Of a stretch of DNA of 64,000 nucleotides, positions 51,385-60,015 are shown one piece after another. Position 1 is the first letter of the stretch, and the number at the start of each line of letters is the position of its first letter. The translations under genes were made by a program, and so were the position numbers. Source of the stretch: Tectiglobus sp965215755 (GTDB lineage: Bacteria > Pseudomonadota > Alphaproteobacteria > Rhizobiales > Hyphomicrobiaceae); NCBI GenBank assembly GCA_965215755.1, contig OZ244119.1:6014001-6078000 (forward strand), in the 5' to 3' direction. Below the pieces are notes generated by a model, which saw only the letters and a program-made list of their open reading frames with translations, searched no databases and was not told where the DNA came from.

Positions 51385-52365
51385 TTATGCTACGGCGTTG
51401 CGATGTTGCAAGCGCCGTGTTTCGAATGTCTTTCGTTTGATCCTTTCTCTCTCCAGCAAGATGATCTTGTTACGACCGAAGTAGACGTCTGCGGGCGTCA
51501 CGTTGTTGAGGCTTTCGTGGTAGCGCTCGTGATTGTAGTGGGTCACGAATGCTTCGATGCTTGCCTTTAGATCCCCGGGCAGAAAGTAGTTCTCCAACAG
51601 CACGCGGTTTTTCAAAGTTTGATGCCATCGCTCGATTTTTCCCTGCGTCTGAGGATGGTATGGCGCACCACGAACATGATCCATCGATTGATCGTCGAGC
51701 CATTCTGCCAGATCACCAGAGATGTACGATGAACCATTGTCCGACAGAAGTCGCGGTCGATGTCTGACGTTGACTTTGTCACAACCTGACGCCTCCAATG
51801 CAAGTTCAAGCGTGTCAGTGACGTCACTGGCTTTCATGGTAGTGCATAACTTCCAAGCGATGATGTAACGCGAGTAATCATCAAGGACGGTCGAGAGATA
51901 GAACCATCCCCAGCCGATGACTTTGAGGTAGGTGAAGTCTGTCTGCCAAAGCTGATTGATCGCCGTTGTTTTGTCGTGGAACTCATCAGCAGCCTTGACG
52001 ACGGCGAACGCGGGACTTGTGATGAGGTCGAGCGCTTTGAGTATTCGATAGACGGAAGACTCGGATACGAAGTAGCTCCGAGTATCTGTGAACTTCACCG
52101 CCAGCTCGCGCGGCGTCAGTTCTGGCTCTTCGAGTGCGAAGTCGACAATTTGCTCTCGGACATCGTCCGGGATGCGGTTCCAGACGTGGCCAGGCATCGG
52201 CTTTCGATCTTCTAATGCATCAAGTCCACCGGTGAGATACCGGTCATACCAACGATAGAAAGTCGTACGTGGGATGCCGAGCGTATCCAATGTGCGTTTT
52301 GCTGGCAGATGTGATTGCTCGACAAGGCGAATAATCTCCAGCTTCTCCGTCGCGGGATACCTCAT
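51385..52365 (-). CDS. IS3-family transposase OrfB, complete
   Basis: 326 residues. An N-terminal HTH_21-like segment (ATEKLEIIRLVEQSHLPAKR, LGIPRTTFYRWYDRY) is followed by the integrase core: first Asp in QLWQTDFTYLKVIGWGWFYL, second in RPRLLSDNGSSYISGDLAEW, and Glu in YHPQTQGKIERWHQTLKNR, giving an intact DDE triad. The start ATG overlaps the orfA stop (ATGA). It is potentially active, since the nested insertion of an identical copy shows recent transposition. Confidence 0.95.
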   Translation of the reverse strand: MRYPATEKLEIIRLVEQSHLPAKRTLDTLGIPRTTFYRWYDRYLTGGLDALEDRKPMPGHVWNRIPDDVREQIVDFALEEPELTPRELAVKFTDTRSYFVSESSVYRILKALDLITSPAFAVVKAADEFHDKTTAINQLWQTDFTYLKVIGWGWFYLSTVLDDYSRYIIAWKLCTTMKASDVTDTLELALEASGCDKVNVRHRPRLLSDNGSSYISGDLAEWLDDQSMDHVRGAPYHPQTQGKIERWHQTLKNRVLLENYFLPGDLKASIEAFVTHYNHERYHESLNNVTPADVYFGRNKIILLERERIKRKTFETRRLQHRNAVA

Positions 52366-52724
52366 GTGTCGTTGCCCCCACTTCCGATCATGCTTTTTTT
52401 GAGCAGCCGAAGTTCCAGGGCCTGCTCCGCGACAACCTCCTTGAGGTGTAGCGCTTCGCGTCGTAGATCCTTCACTTCATCAGAGGTCGCTGCCCGTGCG
52501 GTATCACCGGCTAGCCGCTTTTTGCCAGCCTCCAAGAACTCCTTTGACCAGCTGTAGTACATGCCCTGTGCGATACCTTCCTGACGGCACAGCTCGGCAA
52601 TGCTGTCTTCGCCGCGCAGTCCTGCAAGGACGATCCTGATCTTCTCCTCGGATGAATATCGCTTCCGAGTTTGACGCCGGATGTCTTTGACGGTGCGGTC
52701 AGAAGCTTCAGTTCTACGTCCCAT
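52362..52724 (-). CDS. IS3-family OrfA, complete
   Basis: 120 residues with the HTH_Tnp_1 pattern: RKRYSSEEKIRIVLAGLRGE, SIAELCRQEGIAQGMYYSW and KEFLEAGKKRLAGD, then a leucine-zipper-like helix (VKDLRREALHLKEVVAEQAL, ELRLLKKSM). It binds the element ends and forms the complex with OrfB. Confidence 0.93.
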   Translation of the reverse strand: MGRRTEASDRTVKDIRRQTRKRYSSEEKIRIVLAGLRGEDSIAELCRQEGIAQGMYYSWSKEFLEAGKKRLAGDTARAATSDEVKDLRREALHLKEVVAEQALELRLLKKSMIGSGGNDT

Positions 52725-52811
52725 GTGGCACTCCTCAGTGGTGAGGATGAGCCTAGAAACACTCAGTTAAAAAATGATCTCAGAAGGTTCCAGGGGGGCT
52801 GACGTCAGACA

Positions 52812-53688
52812 CTGCGGGCGTCACGTTGTTGAGGCTTTCGTGGTAGCGCTCGTGATTGTAGTGGGTCACGAATGCTTCGATGCTTGCCTTTAGATCCCCG
52901 GGCAGAAAGTAGTTCTCCAACAGCACGCGGTTTTTCAAAGTTTGATGCCATCGCTCGATTTTTCCCTGCGTCTGAGGATGGTATGGCGCACCACGAACAT
53001 GATCCATCGATTGATCGTCGAGCCATTCTGCCAGATCACCAGAGATGTACGATGAACCATTGTCCGACAGAAGTCGCGGTCGATGTCTGACGTTGACTTT
53101 GTCACAACCTGACGCCTCCAATGCAAGTTCAAGCGTGTCAGTGACGTCACTGGCTTTCATGGTAGTGCATAACTTCCAAGCGATGATGTAACGCGAGTAA
53201 TCATCAAGGACGGTCGAGAGATAGAACCATCCCCAGCCGATGACTTTGAGGTAGGTGAAGTCTGTCTGCCAAAGCTGATTGATCGCCGTTGTTTTGTCGT
53301 GGAACTCATCAGCAGCCTTGACGACGGCGAACGCGGGACTTGTGATGAGGTCGAGCGCTTTGAGTATTCGATAGACGGAAGACTCGGATACGAAGTAGCT
53401 CCGAGTATCTGTGAACTTCACCGCCAGCTCGCGCGGCGTCAGTTCTGGCTCTTCGAGTGCGAAGTCGACAATTTGCTCTCGGACATCGTCCGGGATGCGG
53501 TTCCAGACGTGGCCAGGCATCGGCTTTCGATCTTCTAATGCATCAAGTCCACCGGTGAGATACCGGTCATACCAACGATAGAAAGTCGTACGTGGGATGC
53601 CGAGCGTATCCAATGTGCGTTTTGCTGGCAGATGTGATTGCTCGACAAGGCGAATAATCTCCAGCTTCTCCGTCGCGGGATACCTCAT
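52812..53688 (-). pseudogene. IS3-family OrfB of the outer copy, interrupted
   Basis: The first 290 or so residues of OrfB including the DDE core are present from the ATG at 53688. The inner IS then cuts the frame after NNVTPA, and about a dozen foreign residues follow. The remaining C-terminal codons lie at 51200-51303 on the far side of the inner element. The protein lacks the last 35 residues and may be inactive. Confidence 0.9.
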
Positions 53689-54047
53689 GTGTCGTTGCCC
53701 CCACTTCCGATCATGCTTTTTTTGAGCAGCCGAAGTTCCAGGGCCTGCTCCGCGACAACCTCCTTGAGGTGTAGCGCTTCGCGTCGTAGATCCTTCACTT
53801 CATCAGAGGTCGCTGCCCGTGCGGTATCACCGGCTAGCCGCTTTTTGCCAGCCTCCAAGAACTCCTTTGACCAGCTGTAGTACATGCCCTGTGCGATACC
53901 TTCCTGACGGCACAGCTCGGCAATGCTGTCTTCGCCGCGCAGTCCTGCAAGGACGATCCTGATCTTCTCCTCGGATGAATATCGCTTCCGAGTTTGACGC
54001 CGGATGTCTTTGACGGTGCGGTCAGAAGCTTCAGTTCTACGTCCCAT
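53685..54047 (-). CDS. IS3-family OrfA of the outer copy
   Basis: Identical in sequence to the 120-residue OrfA at 52362-52724, with the same HTH and leucine-zipper segments. It is intact although its partner orfB is interrupted. It could supply OrfA in trans or act as an inhibitor. Confidence 0.92.
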   Translation of the reverse strand: MGRRTEASDRTVKDIRRQTRKRYSSEEKIRIVLAGLRGEDSIAELCRQEGIAQGMYYSWSKEFLEAGKKRLAGDTARAATSDEVKDLRREALHLKEVVAEQALELRLLKKSMIGSGGNDT

Positions 54048-54376
54048 GTGGCACTCCTCAGTGGTGAGGATGAGCCTAGAAACACTCAGTTAAAAAATGA
54101 TCTCAGAAGGTTCCAGGGGGGCTGACGTCAGACAATGCTTGAAAAAGCACGCAGGCGCAGACCGCAAACACGATCCACGTTAGATTTTTCCCACATGTCA
54201 TCAAGTTAGCTAGCATTCGTATACTGTGACCGGTTGCCCTGATTGCCAACCTCCAGAAGCTAAGTAAACGAACCGTTAATGTCGAGTTATCTGTACTAGT
54301 TTTTATGTTCGTTGTGTGCTTGCAAACACATAATGCGAGGTGGTTTCGCACCAATTGTGCAGTACTGCGCCAGCCA

Positions 54377-55342
54377 TCAGGCGGATACTGTTCGACTGAA
54401 GTATCCAGATGCATCTGCTGCATCCGTCACATCATGCCCAATTTTGCTTGCGACGTCGCATGCGTGAGCGGAGCATTCGAGTTCCAACGTAGAATGAAAG
54501 ATATCGAAGCGTCTAAGCAGTGACTGTTTAATCTTGGCCTTGATGTTGTCAGCTTCCCCCCATGAGCCCGTTTCAATAACGACGTGAGCATCAACTGCGT
54601 TCGCGTGTTCATTCAACTGCCAGAAGTGCACATGATGGACGTCTGCAACCCCCTGGATTGATCTCATCTGTGCCAAAACCTCGTCTGTAGGGATACTGGG
54701 TGGGCTTCCCAGCATGAGTATCCGAATAACGGGGCCGATCTCTACTGATGACTGCCAAAGGATATATCCGGCAATCATTACGGTAACGATGGGGTCAACC
54801 AGCCGCCAGTCATAAAGGATGATTAGGGTCCCCGCGATAATTACCGCTATTGAACCGAGAGCGTCGGCAACATTGTGCAGGAACGCAGCTCTGATGTTCA
54901 CGCTTTCTTTGGACAGTGAGTATGTAAGCGCAGCGGTAATCAGATCTACCAACAGCGCGATGCCGGCAATGATGACAACTAACCAGCCATCAACTCCTTG
55001 CGGATCGATGAAGCGCGCCACGGCCTCATACAAGAGGTACAACCCAATGACGATGAGCGTGGTGTAGTTAACAAGTGCGGCAACAATCTCCGCTCGCCCG
55101 TAGCCAAAGGTCATTGTTTCGTCACTAGGTCGTCGGGCAATCTTGCGAGCGCCAAACGCTATAACAAGCGCAATCGCATCAGAGAAGTTGTGGAGAGCAT
55201 CTGCGATCAGAGCCAAGCTACCTGAGAGGATGCCGCCAACAAATTGAGCGATTGTCAAAATGAGATTGACTAGAATAGCCCAGAGCACACGGGCGTCTCC
55301 TGCACTGGGATCAATGTGGTGATGATGGTGATGGCCGCCCAT
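54377..55342 (-). CDS. CDF-family zinc/cadmium/cobalt efflux protein (CzcD/ZitB-like)
   Basis: 321 residues. An N-terminal His run (GGHHHHHHIDPSAGD) precedes six membrane helices. The CDF metal-site motifs are present: LIADALHNFSDAIAL (His-x3-Asp, TM2) and AAFLHNVADALGSIAVI (TM5). The cytoplasmic C-terminal domain (about 200-300) has GVADVHHVHFWQLNEHANAV, typical of the CzcD group. It exports divalent cations, mainly Zn2+, by proton antiport. It is divergently transcribed from a MerR-type gene with a MerR-style promoter between them. Confidence 0.92.
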   Translation of the reverse strand: MGGHHHHHHIDPSAGDARVLWAILVNLILTIAQFVGGILSGSLALIADALHNFSDAIALVIAFGARKIARRPSDETMTFGYGRAEIVAALVNYTTLIVIGLYLLYEAVARFIDPQGVDGWLVVIIAGIALLVDLITAALTYSLSKESVNIRAAFLHNVADALGSIAVIIAGTLIILYDWRLVDPIVTVMIAGYILWQSSVEIGPVIRILMLGSPPSIPTDEVLAQMRSIQGVADVHHVHFWQLNEHANAVDAHVVIETGSWGEADNIKAKIKQSLLRRFDIFHSTLELECSAHACDVASKIGHDVTDAADASGYFSRTVSA

Positions 55343-55374
55343 CTTGCGAAGCCTCTTGCTATTGAAGTTCGTCC

Positions 55375-55405
55375 ACCATAATTGCTCTAGTTGCTATAGG
55401 TTCAA
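55375..55405 (-). promoter_or_regulatory. MerR-type promoter of the CDF gene (19-bp spacer)
   Basis: On the minus strand TTGAAC (55405-55400) and TATGGT (55380-55375) are separated by exactly 19 bases containing an imperfect dyad CCTATAG-CAA-CTAGAGC. An overlong spacer with a central dyad is the hallmark of promoters activated by MerR-family metal sensors. Confidence 0.7.
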
Positions 55406-55417
55406 GAGGAAAATTCG

Positions 55418-55831
55418 ATGCTTTCGATTGGAGTGTTGTCGAAGCAAACGGGCGTCAAGGTTCCGACTATTCGCTACTACGAACAGATGGGTCTACTACC
55501 GGCACCAGCGAGATCTGACGGAAACCAACGCCGATACCCGCCCGCAGCACTTGATCGTCTCAGTTTCATCAAGCACGCTCGAGAATTGGGTTTATCTATT
55601 GAGGAAGTGAAGGAACTTCTCGAACTCAGGGAGCACCCGGAAAAGACATGCCGCGACGCAGACCAGATCGCAGCAGAGCACTTAGAAACTGTAAGAGAGA
55701 AAATTGCAAAGCTTCAGCGATTGGAAGCCGAACTCGACCGCATTGCATCAGGTTGTGAAGGAGGAAAGATTGAGCAATGCTACGTGCTGCAAGCTCTAGC
55801 TGACCATGACATGTGTGCTCATGAGCATTGA
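55418..55831 (+). CDS. MerR-family metal-responsive regulator (ZntR/CadR/PbrR-like)
   Basis: 137 residues with the MerR winged HTH (IGVLSKQTGVKVPTIRYYEQ, GLLPAPARSDGNQRRYPP), the dimerisation coiled coil (AAEHLETVREKIAKLQRLEA) and a metal loop: Cys in EKTCRDAD (about 79), CEGGKIEQC (about 114-122) and a C-terminal CAHEH. The spacing fits the ZntR/CadR/PbrR group sensing divalent ions rather than CueR. It should activate the divergent CDF gene through the 19-bp-spacer promoter when zinc, cadmium or lead is high. Confidence 0.92.
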   Translation: MLSIGVLSKQTGVKVPTIRYYEQMGLLPAPARSDGNQRRYPPAALDRLSFIKHARELGLSIEEVKELLELREHPEKTCRDADQIAAEHLETVREKIAKLQRLEAELDRIASGCEGGKIEQCYVLQALADHDMCAHEH

Positions 55832-56352
55832 ACACTTTAGGGTATACGTCTCCTGTTTGATCTTGGTCCCTGCCTTGTTGAACTGCCGCTGAGAGTTGCC
55901 AATTAGTAATCGCACAGGCAGTTGATGCCCGTTGTCACCGATAGCGGACACAATGCTCTGAAAAGTTAACTCCGGTTAAATAGCAGTGAAGGGTCAATTT
56001 TGTGAGTGAATTGCACTGCAGCGCGACGATCGCAATTCCCCTGATAGCGTCGTCAATGGAAAGAATTAGCTCCTTACTACAACAACGACGCTTCTGGTTA
56101 TCGATTGTTAATATGCGATGCTGAGTGCTGCTGGGATCTGCAAATAGTCGGATACCATGCCGAGCAAGACCGCAAGATGAGAAGCTCGCCTTTAGAACGG
56201 AGAACTAAAATAACGCGCAACGGGGAACTAGTTCCGCTCGCTGCCATGCAATTGATTTTATCAAAAGGGCAGGCTGTGCGGATGCTGCTTTCGGTTCCTA
56301 CGGATTATCAAAGTGAGTGCCGATTTATTTGAGCCACCGGCACTCGGGTTTC
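55832..56352. other. 521-base intergenic region, no gene seen; terminator hairpin near its end
   Basis: Only short frames without start signals. On the minus strand, directly after the cusF-like gene, GAGTGCCG/CGGCACTC (56338-56345 with 56315-56322) forms a perfect 8-bp stem with a 15-base loop; there is no clear T-run, so it may be a weak terminator or an RNA-stabilising hairpin. Confidence 0.5.
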
Positions 56353-56709
56353 TTACTTCGCGGCCTCAATTGCGATTACGCGAAATTGCTTATCTCTACC
56401 CTGCTTAAGTGTGAAATTGATCTTTGTTCCTGGCTTTACCGTAGAAAGATCAACACGACGTGTTACAGGGAGGTCCATAGTCATCTTTGGCCACCCCAAG
56501 GCTGGAACCGGTTCATGGGTGACATTGATCTTACCTGCGGAAGAATCAACTGAGTTGATAACACCGACGGCCACCGCTTCCTTTTTGCCTTCAGCTGCTT
56601 TCATCTGTCCATGACCAGCGTGGCTGCCTTTACTGCCGCTAGCTATAGCTGGAACTGCCCCGATAGATAGGGCAGCAAAGACAACACCGACTGCAAATGT
56701 ATTCTTCAT
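56353..56709 (-). CDS. cusF: CusF-like periplasmic copper/silver-binding protein
   Basis: Start ATG 56709 (MKNTFAVGVVFAALSIGAVP) with GGAGTTGAG upstream. The signal peptide is cleaved near AIASG, followed by a His/Gly-rich linker and a small OB-fold domain. All four CusF ligands are visible in THEPVPALGWPKMTMDLPV: the His, the Trp, and both Met residues. It is a periplasmic metallochaperone that hands Cu(I)/Ag(I) to the CusCBA pump. It is the last gene of the cusB-cusA-cusF operon, 84 bases after cusA. Confidence 0.93.
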   Translation of the reverse strand: MKNTFAVGVVFAALSIGAVPAIASGSKGSHAGHGQMKAAEGKKEAVAVGVINSVDSSAGKINVTHEPVPALGWPKMTMDLPVTRRVDLSTVKPGTKINFTLKQGRDKQFRVIAIEAAK

Positions 56710-56793
56710 CTCAACTCCGTAGTCTATAAGGTGGGAGCCTCCCACCGCCATTGGGCCGCTTTTAGCGGCAACGCCTGCTCAACTTGAGCAGAG

Positions 56794-59700
56794 TTATTCG
56801 GCCGGTTGTGCGGCCATACCTCCGCCAGACGGTAACGCCGGACTCGAGGATCTTGGTGTTCTGAAACGTCGCCCTTCCCAGAGGTAATAGACAACAGGGA
56901 TTACGACGAGGGTTAGGACTGTTGTTGAAGCCATTCCTCCGACCATGGGCAGTGCGATGCGTCGCATCACGTCTGAACCCAGTCCGTCAGTGAAGAATAT
57001 CGGCAGGAGTCCAGCAATGATTACACCAACTGTCATAAGTTTGGGTCGAACCCGCATGACAGCGCCGGCGACAATCGCATCAAACAACTCCTCTCGTGTT
57101 TTTGGAGGATGCTCGCGAACCTGTTGGTCAATGTACAGGAGCATAACGACGGCTGTTTCGACAGCAATGCCGCCAAGGGCGATAAAACCAACGGCGACTG
57201 CGACGGATAAGTTGTAGCCCGCTAGATATACGGCCCACATCCCTCCTATTAATCCGAACGGCAGTGACAGCATTATGATTGCAGTCCTGTCAAATCGTCC
57301 AAAGTGCAACATAAGAAGCACGAAAATGATCAAGACGGCAGTGGGGATGGCTATCGACAATCGTTCCCGGGCTTCGATCATTTGCTCGAACTGACCAGAC
57401 CAGGTTATGGCATAACCCGGCGGCAGCTTAATCTTCTCACGTATAATCGATGATGCCTCGTTGACGTAAGTTCCGATATCACGGTCGGCAATATCAACGA
57501 ATACCCATCCGGTTAATCGCGCATTCTCCGATCGCAGCATTGGTGGGCCATCTGCAACCTCTATCTTCGCAACTTCACCCAAGGGAATATGCTGACCTGC
57601 AGGCGTTGGTATCAATATCTCAGAAAGCTGCTCAGGTGTTTCCCTGAACGGACGATCGTAACGCAACATTATATTGTAGCGCTCGCGTCCCTGAACGCTC
57701 TCGGTCAAACGCATGCCTCCGAGAGCTGTCTGTATTACGGATTGAAATACGCCGAGATCAATGTTGCGACGTGCCAACTCGCGACGATCCGGTCGGATCT
57801 CAAGGTACTTGCCGCCAACTACGCGATCCGCGAATGCTGAGCGAGTACCAGGGATGTCCTTGACGCCAGCTTCGACCTGTAGCGCTATGCGTTCTATCGT
57901 CTTTAGATCATTGCCAGAGATCTTGATGCCAACCGGTGTTCGGATGCCGGTTGAAATCATGTCCATGCGAATCTTGATCGGGTACCCCCAAGAATTAACC
58001 AGACCTGGAAGTTTCGAGCGCTGATCAAGCTCGGCGATCAGTTTTTTGACGGTAAGACCTTCGCGCCACTCATCTTTAGGCTTCAATCGGATCCAAGTCT
58101 CAATCATCGAAATTGGAGCGGGATCGGTAGCTGTATCCGCACGGCCAACCTTACCAAACACTCGCTCGACTTCTGGCACTGTCCCGATCAGTCGGTTTGT
58201 CTGGGCCAATACTTCTTTGGCCTTAGTGATTGATACTCCGGGTAGGGTTGTGGGCATGTACAAGAGTTCGCCTTCATAGAGCGCAGGCATAAACTCTGAA
58301 CCTATTCGTTGGATTGGAATGGCAACGGATGCGAGTGCTGCAACTGCAACGAGCAGGGTAGCCCAGCGGGCCTTCAGTGCTAGCCATAAAATTGGTCGGT
58401 AAAGCTGTACAAAGACCCAATTGAGAGGGTTGGCCATTTCGCGCCTGATCTTTCCGCGAATCAGCCACAACATAAGCACGGGCACTACAGTGACTGACAA
58501 GATCGACGCGAATGCCATTGCATAAGTTTTTGTATAGGCAAGCGGGGCGAATAGTCGGAATGATTGGCCAGTCAGAGCAAACACTGGGAGGAATGACACG
58601 GTAATTATGAGCAATGAAAAGAAGAGGCCTGGTCCAACCTCTTTTGCTGATAATAGAAGTGCCGCCCGACGCTCGGCGGGGGTGGCTTCTTCGCCCATAT
58701 CAGATAGTTTGCGGTGTGCATTCTCGACCATCACAATGGATGCGTCGACCATGGCACCGATTGCGATGGCAATACCTCCCAGAGACATGATATTCGCGGT
58801 GATGCCTTGATAAGACATCACGATAAACGCGCCGAGAACCCCTAGGGGCAACGTGATGATCGCGACAAATGCTGACCGTACGTGCAGAAGGAAAATCAGG
58901 CAAACGAGGGCGACGACCAAAGCCTCCTCGATCAGCTTATGTTCCAAATATTTGACCGCTCCCTCGATAAGTGGTGCACGGTCGTAAACCGTTACAAACT
59001 CAACTCCCTCTGGAAGACCTGACTTAATCTCCTCAATCTTGTTCTTCACGGCCTTGATTACGGTTAATGCGTTTTCACCTGAACGCATAACCACTATTCC
59101 ACCGACGACCTCACCCTCGCCATTAAGCTCAACGACTCCGCGCCGCAGCTCAGGACCTTTGACAATGCGAGCGATATCCCCCAGCACAACTGGTGTGCCG
59201 CTGTCGGAGTAGACAACCACGCTTTTGAGTTGTTCAAGGTTCTCGATATAGCCCGTCGAGCGGACGATCAGCTCCGTCTCAGCCTGCTCTATTACTCGGC
59301 CACCGACCTCACCGCTCGCAGCCCTGACCGCCGACACAATTCTTGATATAGAAATATTGAAAGCGCGTAGCCGATTGGGATCGATAAGAACTTGATACTC
59401 TTTCACGAAGCCGCCAACCGACGCCACTTCAGAAACACCGGGTACAGTTGCCAATTCAAATTTGACAAACCAGTCTTGTAGCGAACGCAAATCAGAGAGG
59501 TCGCGTTTTCCGGTCCGGTCGACGAGGCCGTACTGGAAAACCCAACCGACGCCTGTCGCGTCTGGGCCGATCCGCGCGTTGGCCGTTGCAGGTAAACGAC
59601 CACTGATAGATGACAGTGCTTCTAGTACCCTCGACCGTGCCCAATACTGGTCAACACCGTCTTTAAAGATCACGTAAACGAAGCTTGTGCCGAACATCGA

Positions 59701-60015
59701 GAACCCGCGGACGTCCTCTGTATTAGGCAGACCTAGCATTGCCGTAGACATAGGATAGGTCACAAGATCTTCGACAATCTGCGGTGATTGGCCGGGGAAA
59801 TCGGTCCGAATAATGACTTGCGTATCGGTCAAGTCGGGGATCGCATCCAGTGGCGTTTGCTTAACTGACAACCAGCCTCCGACAATCAGAGCAAGGGCGC
59901 CAATTATGACAAGCAGCTGGTTGCGCACGGACCAATCAATGATCGCTGCAACACCTGACTTCGTTGGATCGTGTCCTGCTATGTCATGACCAGTGGAATG
60001 GGGATCACTGGCCAT
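56794..60015 (-). CDS. cusA: CusA-like heavy-metal efflux RND pump
   Basis: 1073 residues, full length for the HME-RND family. N-terminal VAAIIDWSVRNQLLVIIGAL, the large periplasmic loops (RTDFPGQSPQIVEDLVTYPM), proton-relay helix GGIAIAIGAMVDASIVMVEN (TM4) and the repeat half with GFIALGGIAVETAVVMLLYI are all present. It is an inner-membrane proton-driven pump that moves Cu(I)/Ag(I) to the outside with CusB and an outer-membrane channel. No cusC-type channel gene is in the window. The start overlaps the end of cusB by 11 bases, indicating coupling. Confidence 0.95.
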   Translation of the reverse strand: MASDPHSTGHDIAGHDPTKSGVAAIIDWSVRNQLLVIIGALALIVGGWLSVKQTPLDAIPDLTDTQVIIRTDFPGQSPQIVEDLVTYPMSTAMLGLPNTEDVRGFSMFGTSFVYVIFKDGVDQYWARSRVLEALSSISGRLPATANARIGPDATGVGWVFQYGLVDRTGKRDLSDLRSLQDWFVKFELATVPGVSEVASVGGFVKEYQVLIDPNRLRAFNISISRIVSAVRAASGEVGGRVIEQAETELIVRSTGYIENLEQLKSVVVYSDSGTPVVLGDIARIVKGPELRRGVVELNGEGEVVGGIVVMRSGENALTVIKAVKNKIEEIKSGLPEGVEFVTVYDRAPLIEGAVKYLEHKLIEEALVVALVCLIFLLHVRSAFVAIITLPLGVLGAFIVMSYQGITANIMSLGGIAIAIGAMVDASIVMVENAHRKLSDMGEEATPAERRAALLLSAKEVGPGLFFSLLIITVSFLPVFALTGQSFRLFAPLAYTKTYAMAFASILSVTVVPVLMLWLIRGKIRREMANPLNWVFVQLYRPILWLALKARWATLLVAVAALASVAIPIQRIGSEFMPALYEGELLYMPTTLPGVSITKAKEVLAQTNRLIGTVPEVERVFGKVGRADTATDPAPISMIETWIRLKPKDEWREGLTVKKLIAELDQRSKLPGLVNSWGYPIKIRMDMISTGIRTPVGIKISGNDLKTIERIALQVEAGVKDIPGTRSAFADRVVGGKYLEIRPDRRELARRNIDLGVFQSVIQTALGGMRLTESVQGRERYNIMLRYDRPFRETPEQLSEILIPTPAGQHIPLGEVAKIEVADGPPMLRSENARLTGWVFVDIADRDIGTYVNEASSIIREKIKLPPGYAITWSGQFEQMIEARERLSIAIPTAVLIIFVLLMLHFGRFDRTAIIMLSLPFGLIGGMWAVYLAGYNLSVAVAVGFIALGGIAVETAVVMLLYIDQQVREHPPKTREELFDAIVAGAVMRVRPKLMTVGVIIAGLLPIFFTDGLGSDVMRRIALPMVGGMASTTVLTLVVIPVVYYLWEGRRFRTPRSSSPALPSGGGMAAQPAE

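Larger units (their letters stand above)
51313..52811 (-). mobile_element. IS3-family insertion sequence, complete (1499 bp)
   Basis: Complete element with ends TGTCCGTCGTCAC (right) and, on the other strand, TGTCTGACGTCAG (left), two genes orfA-orfB read leftward, and a 9-bp duplication of the target, which is an identical copy of the same element. The genes overlap as ATGA, so OrfB is made by coupled re-initiation rather than the -1 frameshift fusion common in IS3 members. Confidence 0.92.
52812..54134 (-). mobile_element. IS3-family element, outer copy, main part
   Basis: The remaining 1323 bases of the outer copy, ending in the left terminal repeat at 54134. It is identical by eye to the complete copy. 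No duplication is seen between the bases left of 51128 and right of 54134, so recombination between copies, not simple insertion, joined the TraG-like gene to the metal-resistance region. Confidence 0.9.

Noticed and set aside
54103..54423. Minus-strand frame of 106 codons between the IS3 left end and the CDF gene
   Set aside because: Its C-terminus is read from IS3 sequence, its N-terminus overlaps the CDF gene end, and it has no recognisable motif or ribosome-binding site.
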